A stretch of 64,000 bases of DNA from Microbacterium hydrocarbonoxydans (GTDB lineage Bacteria > Actinomycetota > Actinomycetes > Actinomycetales > Microbacteriaceae): NCBI RefSeq assembly GCF_904831005.1, contig NZ_LR882982.1:682001-746000 (forward strand), written 5' to 3'. The translations under genes were made by a program, and so were the position numbers. The notes under the pieces are model-generated. The model ran no database searches. It was given only the letters and a program-made list of their open reading frames with translations, and had not been told where the DNA came from. Of this stretch, positions 43,388-51,686 are shown piece after piece (the first letter of the stretch is position 1; every line of letters begins with the position of its first letter).

Positions 43388-44287
43388 TCAGTCGGCCATC
43401 AACGACTGGATGACTCCGACCGCTGCCATCTGGCCGGCAGCGGCGGCGAGCAGCACTGCGGCCATCGGGCCGGGCAGCGACGCACGATGGGCGAGATCTC
43501 CCGCCGCGAAGACACCGGGGCGCGAGGTGCGGCCGAAGTCGTCGACCTCGATCGATCCCGAGGGCAGCAGCTGCAGTCCGAGCTGATCGGCGAAGGGCGC
43601 TCGGTGGCGCGGGATGCCTGCAGCCACGAACACACCCGCGACGGTGTGCTCCTGCGCCGCGGTCGCGATGCGCACGCCCTCGCCATCCGGACTCACGGAG
43701 GTGACCGGTGCCATGCCCACGCGTGCGCCGACTGCCTCGAGGCCGCTCGTCTCCTCGGATGTGAAGCGCCCGTCCACGGGGAAGACCGTGATGTCCCCGA
43801 CGATGGGGCCGAGGAGTCCGATCAGATGCTGGGCCCGAGCAGCGGGACCGAGGATGCCGATCGAGCGACCGGCGTGCTCGTGACCGTCGCAGAACGGGCA
43901 GTTGAAGGCCGTGATGCCCCACAGCTCCTGCAAGCCGGGGATGGGCGGAAGGTCGTCGGCGACCCCGGTCGCGAGGACCACGTGGCGCCCCGCGACGACG
44001 GCGCCGTCTGCGAGTACCACGGTGTACCCGCCTTCGTCTGCGGTGACGGTGTTCGCCCTCAGGTCCCGGATCTCGACATCGGAGTACTCGGCGAGCTGGG
44101 TCCTGGCCGTGGCCCGGAACTCGGCGGGCGGGGTGCCGTCGTTCGCGATCACGTTGTGCATGTGCAGGACTGTTCCGTTGCGGTACTCGCCCGAGTCGAG
44201 CAGCAGAGTGCTCCGGTGCATCCGCCCGAGTGTCAGTGCTGCCTGCAGGCCGGCGGGGCCTGCGCCGATGACGATCGCGTCGTACAT
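43388..44287 (-). CDS. Thioredoxin-reductase-like FAD/NAD(P)-dependent oxidoreductase
   Basis: 299 residues. The FAD-binding GAGPAGLQAALTLGR is at the N-terminus, the redox pair is in FNCPFCDGHEHAG (CPFC at about residue 130), then an NAD(P) Rossmann IGILGPAARAQHL, and a C-terminal GVFAAGDLAHRA. The CxxC position and size match the thioredoxin reductase group, but the NADPH-site Arg pair typical of TrxB is not evident, so the natural partner is uncertain. It is divergent from a MerR regulator with a MerR-type promoter between them, so it is probably the regulator's target. The ribosome site GGAAGGA is present. Confidence 0.85.
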   Translation of the reverse strand: MYDAIVIGAGPAGLQAALTLGRMHRSTLLLDSGEYRNGTVLHMHNVIANDGTPPAEFRATARTQLAEYSDVEIRDLRANTVTADEGGYTVVLADGAVVAGRHVVLATGVADDLPPIPGLQELWGITAFNCPFCDGHEHAGRSIGILGPAARAQHLIGLLGPIVGDITVFPVDGRFTSEETSGLEAVGARVGMAPVTSVSPDGEGVRIATAAQEHTVAGVFVAAGIPRHRAPFADQLGLQLLPSGSIEVDDFGRTSRPGVFAAGDLAHRASLPGPMAAVLLAAAAGQMAAVGVIQSLMAD

Positions 44288-44324
44288 GTGGGTCCTTCCG
44301 AGGGGCGTGCTTGCGTTCGTCCTC

Positions 44325-44355
44325 AGTCTGTGACTTCATGTCAACATGAAGTCAA
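44325..44355 (-). promoter_or_regulatory. MerR-type promoter/operator for the reductase gene
   Basis: Read on the minus strand, TTGACT (44355-44350) and CAGACT (44330-44325) are separated by 19 bases, the elongated spacing that MerR activators correct. The spacer is filled by a perfect 10-bp palindrome TGACTTCATG-N4-CATGAAGTCA (44331-44354 on the plus strand). The palindrome also covers the start codon of the merR gene, so the same site could repress it. Confidence 0.75.
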
Positions 44356-44750
44356 GCGCAGAGAGCCACTGGTCGGTCGGCGACATCGCCGCACGCTTCG
44401 ATCTGCCCACGAACGTGCTGAGGCACTGGGAGACGGTCGGGTTGCTCACCCCTGCTCGTGACGCCGCCGGGCGGCGCCGCTACGGACAGGATGACGTCGT
44501 GCGCATCGCGGTCATCCGGCGCAGCAAGGCCGCGGGAATGACCCTCGACCAGATCGCCGTGCTTCTCGACGACGGCAGCGCGGGGCGTCATGAGGTGCTG
44601 CAGCAGCACCTCGACGATCTCGACCGGCGGATGGAGGAGATGCGCCGCTCGCGCGAGATGACGGAGCATGCGATGGGGTGCCGTTCGCATGACATCGCGA
44701 CGTGCCCGCGCTTCCGCGCGAGCGTGGCCGATGTGCTGGCGCGCCTGTGA
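44346..44750 (+). CDS. MerR-family transcriptional regulator
   Basis: 134 residues. The N-terminal winged HTH reads WSVGDIAARFDLPTNVLRHW then TVGLLTPARDAAGRRRYG. A dimerisation helix follows (HLDDLDRRMEEMRRSREM), and the C-terminus holds two cysteines (MGCRSHDIATCPRF) that could sense oxidants or metal. The ATG lies inside the operator palindrome. It is divergent from the thioredoxin-reductase-like gene, which it likely activates. Confidence 0.88.
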   Translation: MKSSAESHWSVGDIAARFDLPTNVLRHWETVGLLTPARDAAGRRRYGQDDVVRIAVIRRSKAAGMTLDQIAVLLDDGSAGRHEVLQQHLDDLDRRMEEMRRSREMTEHAMGCRSHDIATCPRFRASVADVLARL

Positions 44751-44836
44751 GGCGTGTCGTCTCGGGCGGCCCGCTGTCCTCGCTCGACGACCGCGCATCC
44801 GGCCCACGCATAGGAAGCCCGCGTAAAATCGAGTCC

Positions 44837-45490
44837 GTGCCACGCGTCTCGACGATTCGTCCGAACCGCAGCGGCCGCTCCTCCCGCACACGGCTTCCTC
44901 GCCGTGCGGTCGGTGTCGCGCTCGCCGCGGTGTTCGCCATCGGCCTGAGCGCCTGCGCTCCGGATGCGGTGAGCGATTCGTTCCTCTCCGGTGAGAACAC
45001 CGGTTACGTCGCCGCCGACGGTGCGATCGTCGAGATCCCCGTCGCCGATCGAGACGCTCCGGTCGCCGAGTTCGGCGGGGTCACCGAGAACGGCGAGGAG
45101 TTCAGCAGCTCCGAGCTCGAGGGCAAGGTCACGGTCGTGAACTTCTGGTACGCGGGCTGCGCTCCGTGCCGCCTCGAAGCGGAAGCGCTCGAGGGCGTGT
45201 GGCAGGAGCACGGTGGCGACGAGGTGGCGTTCCTGGGCGTCAACACCCGCGATCAGGCCGACACCGCCAAGGCCTTCTCCGCCGAGTTCGGCGTGACGTA
45301 CCCGAGCCTGATCGACGTAGACACGGCCGAGGCGAAGCTCGCGTTCTCGTCGTCGGTGCCCATCCAGGCGACGCCGACCACGCTCGTGCTCGACAAGCAG
45401 GGCAGGGTCGCTGCCCGCATCATCGGGCCGATCGACGGCACCTCGATCCTTTCGACGCTCGTCAAGGACGCGCTCGCGGAGGACTCGTGA
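44837..45490 (+). CDS. TlpA/ResA-type thioredoxin-fold lipoprotein
   Basis: 217 residues. After a basic N-terminus and hydrophobic helix comes the lipobox IGLSAC, so it is anchored outside the membrane. The thioredoxin domain has the redox motif WYAGCAPCRLEAEAL and the cis-Pro region VPIQATPTTLVLD. It reduces apocytochrome c CXXCH thiols before haem attachment, using electrons from CcdA. The GTG start has a strong TAAAAT (44824-44829) 7 bases upstream, giving a leaderless transcript. It heads the ccdA-resB-ccsB operon. Confidence 0.9.
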   Translation: MPRVSTIRPNRSGRSSRTRLPRRAVGVALAAVFAIGLSACAPDAVSDSFLSGENTGYVAADGAIVEIPVADRDAPVAEFGGVTENGEEFSSSELEGKVTVVNFWYAGCAPCRLEAEALEGVWQEHGGDEVAFLGVNTRDQADTAKAFSAEFGVTYPSLIDVDTAEAKLAFSSSVPIQATPTTLVLDKQGRVAARIIGPIDGTSILSTLVKDALAEDS

Positions 45491-45506
45491 GTTCTTCTGG
45501 AGCGGC

Positions 45507-46286
45507 GTGAACCCCGAAGCGATCATCGGATCGGGAGCCCTGTGGCTCGCGATCCCTGTGGCGATGCTGGCGGGTCTCGTGTCGTTCCTGTCGCCGTGCG
45601 TGCTGCCGCTGGTGCCCGGCTACCTCGGGTTCCTCGGGGGAGCGGTCACCCCGCGACGCGCGGCGAACCCCGCCGACGGCGCATCCGTCTCGACGGTCGA
45701 GGCCCCCGCGCGCAGCAGGCTCGTGCTCGGTGTGCTGCTCTTCATCCTGGGCTTCACCGTCGTGTTCATCCTCTACACGGTGCTCAGCGGCACGTTCGGC
45801 GTCTTCTTCCTCCGCTGGGGTGATCTGATCACCCGGATCCTGGGAGCCTTCATCATCGTGATGGGGCTGATCTTCCTCGGCGCCTTCGGGTTCGCGCAGC
45901 GTGAGATCCGCTTCCACGTCGACTCGAAGGTCGGGATCGTCGGCGCACCGCTGCTGGGAATCGCTCTCGGGATCGGCTGGGCTCCGTGCATGGGGCCCAC
46001 GTTGGGCGCGATCATCGCCCTCTCCTTCAACGCCGGCGACCCGGTGCGCGCCGGATTCCTCGGCCTCGCGTACTCGCTCGGCCTCGGCATCCCGTTCCTG
46101 CTGGTCGCCCTCGGGTTCGGCTGGGCCACGAAGACCGTCGGATTCCTGCGTCGACACATCCGCGTGGTGAACATCATCGGCGGCGTGCTGCTGATCGTTC
46201 TCGGCGTGCTGATGGTGACCGGGCTCTGGACCGACATCATGTCGCGATTGACGGCGGTGATCAGCAGTGTCCCCCTCCCGTTCTGA
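45507..46286 (+). CDS. ccdA: Cytochrome c biogenesis protein CcdA
   Basis: A 259-residue six-helix membrane protein that passes electrons from cytosolic thioredoxin to extracytoplasmic thiol proteins. The two redox cysteines are in FLSPCVLPLVPGYLGFLGG (TM1) and GWAPCMGPTLGAI (TM4), symmetric as in the CcdA/DsbD core. Start is a GTG after TGGAGC, 16 bases after the thioredoxin-like gene. Confidence 0.93.
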   Translation: MNPEAIIGSGALWLAIPVAMLAGLVSFLSPCVLPLVPGYLGFLGGAVTPRRAANPADGASVSTVEAPARSRLVLGVLLFILGFTVVFILYTVLSGTFGVFFLRWGDLITRILGAFIIVMGLIFLGAFGFAQREIRFHVDSKVGIVGAPLLGIALGIGWAPCMGPTLGAIIALSFNAGDPVRAGFLGLAYSLGLGIPFLLVALGFGWATKTVGFLRRHIRVVNIIGGVLLIVLGVLMVTGLWTDIMSRLTAVISSVPLPF

Positions 46287-46314
46287 TCAGCACAAGACGC
46301 ATCGGAAGGATGAC

Positions 46315-48063
46315 GTGAGCAGCACTACCGAGAGGTCGAGCGATCCGCTCCGACCGTCAGATCACGTCGACGGCGAGGAATCGATCTCGCAGCCCCGACT
46401 CGGCTTCGTCGGGTGGCTGCGCTGGGGCTGGCGTCAGCTGACCTCGATGCGCACGGCGCTGATCCTGCTGCTGGTGCTCGCGATCGCCGCCATTCCCGGC
46501 TCGATCTTCCCCCAGCGCATGGCCGACCCCAACGGCGTCACGCAGTGGGAGCGAGACAACCCCGATCTCTTCCCGATCCTCGACGGCCTGAAGCTGTTCG
46601 ACGTCTATCTGTCGCCCTGGTTCTCGGCGATCTACCTGCTGCTGTTCACGTCGCTCGTGGGCTGCGTGATCCCCCGCATCAAGCACCATGCCAAGGCGCT
46701 CCGCGCTCGGCCACCGCGCACGCCTGCTCGCCTCAAAAGACTCGCCGACTACCGCGCGGTCGACAGGGCGTCAACCGATGCGAAGGCGGATGCCGCGGCA
46801 TCCATCGACATCGCCGCGCGGCAGCTCAAGGCGCTCGGCTACCGCGTCGAACGCTACGACTCCGGCCGCACCTACTCGGCCTCCGCCGAGCGCGGATACT
46901 GGCGTGAGTCGGGCAACCTGCTCTTCCATCTCGCCCTGGTGGGCGTGCTGATCACGATCGGCGTCGGCGGCGGATTCGCCTACACGGGCCAGCGGGTGCT
47001 GGTCGAGGGCGAGACGTTCGCGAACACCCTGCTCGACTACGACTCGATGAACCGCGGTCGTTTCGTCGCCGACGACGCCCTCGCCCCGTACTCGATGCGC
47101 CTCGACAGCTTCGACGTCACGTATCAGCCGTTCGGAGAGCCGGGTTCGGGCCAGGCCGGCGACTTCTCGGCCAACGTCACGGTGCAGGAGAACGGCGAAG
47201 AGCGCACCGGCGCGGTCAAGGTCAACGAGCCGCTCGCGGTCGCAGACGACGATGTGTTCCTGCTCGGCAACGGATATGCGCCGACGATCACCGTGCGGGA
47301 CCCTGCGGGCGAAGTCGTGTTCACGAACAGCACGCCGTTCCTGCCGCAGGACAACAACATGACCTCGCTCGGCGTGATCAAGGTCCCCGACGGCCTCGCC
47401 GAGCAGGTGGGCCTGGTCGGCTTCTTCTACCCGACGACCGGAGTGCTCGACAGCGGAGCCTTCTTCTCGGCGTACGGAGACCTCACGAACCCGACTCTGA
47501 CGCTCGACGTCTACACGGGCGACCTCGGCATCAACGAGGGGGTGCCCCGTTCGGTGTATGTGCTCGACACCACCGGCATGACCAAGGTGACAGGACGCTC
47601 GACCGACCTCGAGTCCATCGAACTCGCGCCCGGTCAGACGGCGGACCTGCCGAACGGCCTCGGCACGGTGACGTTCGACGACGAATCTCCTGCCGGAGCC
47701 ACCGACCTCTCGCAGTCGGTCAAGCGATTCGCGTCGCTGCAGATCCATCGTGACGAGTCCGGTGTCTGGGTGCTCGGGTTCGCGCTCCTCGCGCTGGGCG
47801 GACTCATGCTGGCCCTGTTCGTGCCGCGGCGTCGTGTCTGGGTCAAGGCGACGGCGGCAGACGGCATCGTCGCGTTCGAGTACGCGGGCCTCGCGCGTGG
47901 CGAGGACCCGACTCTGGCGGCGGCCGTCGACGATCTCGTCGCGGGGCACGCGCGCCTGCTCGACGAGTCGCGAGTGACCCGTGCGATCGACGAGCCCGAC
48001 GCTCGCGACCTCGACCGCGAATCCACTACGGACGCCGCGTCCGACACCCCGAAAGTAGACTGA
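46315..48063 (+). CDS. resB: Cytochrome c biogenesis protein ResB
   Basis: A 582-residue System II haem-lyase subunit. TM helices lie near residues 45-65, 100-120 and 205-225, a large extracytoplasmic domain of about 250 residues follows, and a final helix lies near 490-510. Conserved family pieces are SMRTALILLLVLAIAAIPGS, SPWFSAIYLLLFTSLVGC and YWRESGNLLFHLALVGVL. With CcsB it carries haem out and attaches it to CXXCH. The GTG start at 46315 follows GGAAGGA. Confidence 0.93.
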   Translation: MSSTTERSSDPLRPSDHVDGEESISQPRLGFVGWLRWGWRQLTSMRTALILLLVLAIAAIPGSIFPQRMADPNGVTQWERDNPDLFPILDGLKLFDVYLSPWFSAIYLLLFTSLVGCVIPRIKHHAKALRARPPRTPARLKRLADYRAVDRASTDAKADAAASIDIAARQLKALGYRVERYDSGRTYSASAERGYWRESGNLLFHLALVGVLITIGVGGGFAYTGQRVLVEGETFANTLLDYDSMNRGRFVADDALAPYSMRLDSFDVTYQPFGEPGSGQAGDFSANVTVQENGEERTGAVKVNEPLAVADDDVFLLGNGYAPTITVRDPAGEVVFTNSTPFLPQDNNMTSLGVIKVPDGLAEQVGLVGFFYPTTGVLDSGAFFSAYGDLTNPTLTLDVYTGDLGINEGVPRSVYVLDTTGMTKVTGRSTDLESIELAPGQTADLPNGLGTVTFDDESPAGATDLSQSVKRFASLQIHRDESGVWVLGFALLALGGLMLALFVPRRRVWVKATAADGIVAFEYAGLARGEDPTLAAAVDDLVAGHARLLDESRVTRAIDEPDARDLDRESTTDAASDTPKVD

Positions 48064-48067
48064 CATC

Positions 48068-49054
48068 ATGTTCGATCTCGAAGTGATCTCGCCCGTCCTG
48101 CTGTGGACGGCGATCGCGATCTACGCGGCGGCCTTCGTGGCCTACGCCTTCGATCTCGCCCGCCGCTCGCAGCTGTCAGCGGATGCGGCGAGCGTGCGGG
48201 AGTTCGAGCTCGTCGGCGCAGGCACCGGATCCCGCGCGTCGAAAAGTGGCAAGGACGCTACGGCGTCCGGAACCGCCGAGGCGCCGCAGCGCTTCGTGAT
48301 GGCGCGCATCGGAACCTCTCTCACGATCCTCGCCTTCGTCTTCCACCTCGGCGCCACGCTCACCCGCGGTTTCGCCGCCGGCCGCGTGCCGTGGGCCAAC
48401 CTCTACGAGTTCGCGATGATGGGCACGCTGCTGATCGTCGCGGTGTTCCTCGTCGTGCTGACGCGCCTCGATCTGCGCTTCCTGGGCACGTTCATCACGG
48501 GTCTGGTCGTCGTGCTGCTCGGCCTCGCGGCGACGAACTTCTACGTCGATGTCTCACCGCTGATGGACCCGCTGAAGAGCGTATGGCTCGTGATCCACGT
48601 GTTCGTGGCATCGCTCGGGACGGCGTTCTTCGCGCTGGCGTTCTCCCTGTCGGTCATCCAGCTCATGCAGTCGCGCCGCGAGCGTCTGATCGCCGAGGGC
48701 GCGGAGAAGACCGGACCCGGATTCCTGCGCACGTTCCCCGGCTCGGAGCGGCTCGAGAGCATGGCGTACCGGTTCACGATCATCGGCTTCATCCTGTGGA
48801 CGTTCACGCTCATCGCAGGATCGATCTGGGCCTACTACGCGTGGAGCCGCTTCTGGGGCTTCGACGTCAAGGAGACCTGGACGTTCGTGATCTGGGTGCT
48901 CTATGCCGGATACATCCACGCACGTGCCACGCGCGGCTGGCGAGGAAACCCGTCGGCCTGGCTGGCGATCGTCGGATTCTCGGCCGTGATCTTCAACTTC
49001 ACGATCGTGAACGTCTTCTTCAAGGGCCTGCACGCCTACTCCGGCCTGAGCTGA
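48068..49054 (+). CDS. ccsB: Cytochrome c biogenesis protein CcsB (CcsA family)
   Basis: A 328-residue haem-handling membrane protein with about eight helices. The extracytoplasmic WWD-type segment reads WGFDVKETWTFVIWVLY, which binds haem. Family His residues appear in FHLGATLTRG, WLVIHVFVASLG and AGYIHARATRGW. It forms the ResB-CcsB complex. It starts 4 bases after the resB stop and ends the operon. Confidence 0.94.
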   Translation: MFDLEVISPVLLWTAIAIYAAAFVAYAFDLARRSQLSADAASVREFELVGAGTGSRASKSGKDATASGTAEAPQRFVMARIGTSLTILAFVFHLGATLTRGFAAGRVPWANLYEFAMMGTLLIVAVFLVVLTRLDLRFLGTFITGLVVVLLGLAATNFYVDVSPLMDPLKSVWLVIHVFVASLGTAFFALAFSLSVIQLMQSRRERLIAEGAEKTGPGFLRTFPGSERLESMAYRFTIIGFILWTFTLIAGSIWAYYAWSRFWGFDVKETWTFVIWVLYAGYIHARATRGWRGNPSAWLAIVGFSAVIFNFTIVNVFFKGLHAYSGLS

Positions 49055-49064
49055 GCGCCCGAGC

Positions 49065-49661
49065 TCAGCCGAACGAGCGCAATCCGAACGGGATGACCTC
49101 GGAGTGCTCGGCTCCGTCTTCGTACCAGACGAGCTCGGCCTCGCTGATGGTCTCGGCGGGGCGCGAACCCAGCGAGCGCCGCGACTTGTGCGACAGCTCC
49201 GTCCACGCCGCGGGTGCGAGCGACTTCGCGTAGATCACCGACAGGTGGAACGTCCAGTCGTCGGTGCTGCGCTCGTCGAGGCGGCGGAAGTCTGTTCCTT
49301 CGAGCGCTTCGCTGAGCGTCGAGTAGGCCGACACGATGGATGCGGTGCGTCGCAGCCGCAGGATCACGACCTGCCAGGGGGCGGGGAACACGTCGACAGC
49401 CTCGGCGACGACCTCGATCGGGCGCTGGGCCACCGCCCATTCGCGGATGAGCGTGAGCAGCTCTGCACGACGCTCGGGCTCATGGAACGCGCGCAGGGTG
49501 ACGTGTTCGGTGTGCGGGTGTGGAGCATCCATCCGGCCGAGCGCCGACCTCTGCTCGGCCCGATACACGTCCGACACGGCTCTCGTGGGTCGCAGCACCA
49601 GGTACTGCTGTCCCTCGAGTGACTCGAGCTGGGCGGGAGAGGTCATGAAGGGGCGACGCAT
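49065..49661 (-). CDS. 2'-5' RNA ligase-like 2H phosphoesterase family protein
   Basis: A 198-residue two-lobed fold. The paired catalytic motifs H-x-T/S-hydrophobic are EHVTLRAF (about residue 52) and FHLSVIYA (about residue 141). The family hydrolyses or ligates 2'-5' phosphodiester or cyclic phosphate bonds in RNA or nucleotides. The ATG at 49661 has TACGAT 6 bases upstream (leaderless); an ATG five codons later is an alternative. Confidence 0.78.
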   Translation of the reverse strand: MRRPFMTSPAQLESLEGQQYLVLRPTRAVSDVYRAEQRSALGRMDAPHPHTEHVTLRAFHEPERRAELLTLIREWAVAQRPIEVVAEAVDVFPAPWQVVILRLRRTASIVSAYSTLSEALEGTDFRRLDERSTDDWTFHLSVIYAKSLAPAAWTELSHKSRRSLGSRPAETISEAELVWYEDGAEHSEVIPFGLRSFG

Positions 49662-49721
49662 CCTCTGATCGTACGGGCGTGGGCACCCGTCCGAATACCG
49701 TTCGATACCCGGCGCGTCGGG

Positions 49722-51686
49722 TCACGCCGTCGCGAGAGCCGTCTTCACCGAGGTCGTGCGCCGCAGCGCCACCGCCACTGTCGTCGCGACGAGCGAGAGC
49801 ACCCCCCACACCACGAGGCCCGCGGCGGCGGCGCCGTCGGATGCGATCAGCCCGGCGAAGGCCGGCGCCGTCGGGAGCGCTGCGCCGAGGTCGCCGAGCC
49901 AGCCCGGCACGGTCGAGATGAGACCGGTTGCGACGGCCAGCACACCCACGAGCGCGCTGATCCACCGGCCCACGCCGCCGAAGACCGCGACCAGAGCCTG
50001 GTTCACAGCCGCGAAGACGATGCCGGCGAGCACCGCGGTGCCGGCGAACGCCCACCAGGCGCCCGCGTCGTACTTCGCCACGAACTGCACGATGAGCGAG
50101 ACCAGCAGACCCTGAGCCGCACCGATCACGGCAGCCGGCAGAAGAGCGCGCAGCGCGAGACCCGCCGACGAGCGTCGAGACGTCAGGGTGCGCGCCGTGT
50201 GGGCACGCATCACCAGGAACGAGGCGAGACCGCCGAACCACAGCACCACGGCCGTGAGCAGCGGGATCGCCGTCGGACCGAAGATCGTGGTGGCGTCGGC
50301 ACCCTCCGACGCGACGGGGTCGGCGATCACCGATGCCAGCGACGTCGATTCCGAGTCGCTGAACGAGGGCAGGGATTCGGATGCGGTGCGCAGCCCGCCT
50401 GCGAGGTCGCCCGTTCCGGTGGCAAGGGTGTCGAGCCCGGTGACGAGCTCGGTGCCGCCAGAGGCGAGTTGGGTCGCTCCGTCCGACAGCTGGCCGGCGC
50501 CGGACCCGAGTGCGCGTGCGCCGGATGCCGAGGCCACGAGGCCGTCGGTGGCGAGCTGGTTCAGACCGTCGGCGAGTGTCGTGGCTCCCGCACCGGCCTC
50601 GCTCAACTGGGAAGACAGTGTGGTGAAGGAGCCCGGCAGAGCCGCGACGCCCGGTGCCGTATTCGTCAGGTAGCCCGAGGCCGTGCCGGCCGAGGTGGCG
50701 GCCGTGACCGCATCGCCGGCGGCGGCTGCGAGCTGCGCGCACAGCTCTCCGGACGCGGCGGGATCACAGGTCGCTGCCAGAGCTCCCAGGGTCTGTGCCA
50801 GCGCCGCGGTCTGCGAGGCCGCATCCGAGGCCGCTCCGGTGCCGGTCTGGATCGCGCCCACCAGCTGCGTCATACCCGCCGCGTTGTTCTGCAGCTCGGT
50901 GGCGCCGTTCGTGAGTCCCAGCCCGATCTGCGACGCACCCGCCGCCGCCTCACGCGTCTTGGCGGTCAGGGTGTCGAGCCCGTCGGCGAGGGAGGATGCA
51001 CCCGTTCCGAGCTCGGTCGCACCCGCAGCGAGCTGCGTGGCGCCGTCGGGAATCGCCTGGGCGCCTGTCGCCGCGTCTCGCGCACCGGTCGCGAGTTGAT
51101 CTGCGCCGTCGGCAGCCTCGCCGATCTGATCGCCGATGGTGGTGAACCCGACCAGGATGTTCTCCGTGGTCGCCTCCGACAGCATGGTGCCGAGAGTCGA
51201 CGCCGCGACGTTCGCGATCTGGCTCGTGATGAGATCGTCAGCGACGAGACCGTCGTCGGGCGTGGTGACCTCGATGGTCGCCTGTTCGGCATCGCCACCG
51301 CCGTCTGAGATCGCCTGCCCCGCCGATGTCGCGGCCGAGGAGAATTCTTCGGGGATCGTGATGACGGCCTGATACGACCCGTCGGCCAGACCGTCCTTCG
51401 CGTCCTGTTCGTTCGAGATGACCCAGGTCAGGTTCGAGTCCAGCTCGTCCGAGCCCTCGACGAGACCTGAGGCGAGCTGACGACCGAGCGGGGTGAGCTG
51501 CCCGTCTATCTCGACGGGCTCGTCGAGGTTGACGATCGCGGCGGTCATGGAGTCGAGCCGCTCCGTCGGGTTCTGCAGTGCAGCGACCAGGATTCCACCC
51601 ACGGCGGCCGGCAGCAGCAGCACTCCGAGGATCGTCAGCCAGGTGATCGGCTTGCGCGAGCGGGCGCGCTCGATGGGGAGGGTCAT
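49722..51686 (-). CDS. YhgE/Pip domain membrane protein
   Basis: 654 residues. An N-terminal TM helix is followed by an extracytoplasmic domain rich in A-x-x-L-x-x-G heptads (repeats like LADGLDTLTAKTREAA, TQLASGGTELVTG). The C-terminus has five to six helices. This is the YhgE/Pip (phage infection protein) pattern, found in surface transport systems such as the type VII-associated EsaA group and in small-molecule exporters. It is coupled by ATGA overlap to the upstream MMPL gene, implying one transport unit. Confidence 0.87.
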   Translation of the reverse strand: MTLPIERARSRKPITWLTILGVLLLPAAVGGILVAALQNPTERLDSMTAAIVNLDEPVEIDGQLTPLGRQLASGLVEGSDELDSNLTWVISNEQDAKDGLADGSYQAVITIPEEFSSAATSAGQAISDGGGDAEQATIEVTTPDDGLVADDLITSQIANVAASTLGTMLSEATTENILVGFTTIGDQIGEAADGADQLATGARDAATGAQAIPDGATQLAAGATELGTGASSLADGLDTLTAKTREAAAGASQIGLGLTNGATELQNNAAGMTQLVGAIQTGTGAASDAASQTAALAQTLGALAATCDPAASGELCAQLAAAAGDAVTAATSAGTASGYLTNTAPGVAALPGSFTTLSSQLSEAGAGATTLADGLNQLATDGLVASASGARALGSGAGQLSDGATQLASGGTELVTGLDTLATGTGDLAGGLRTASESLPSFSDSESTSLASVIADPVASEGADATTIFGPTAIPLLTAVVLWFGGLASFLVMRAHTARTLTSRRSSAGLALRALLPAAVIGAAQGLLVSLIVQFVAKYDAGAWWAFAGTAVLAGIVFAAVNQALVAVFGGVGRWISALVGVLAVATGLISTVPGWLGDLGAALPTAPAFAGLIASDGAAAAGLVVWGVLSLVATTVAVALRRTTSVKTALATA

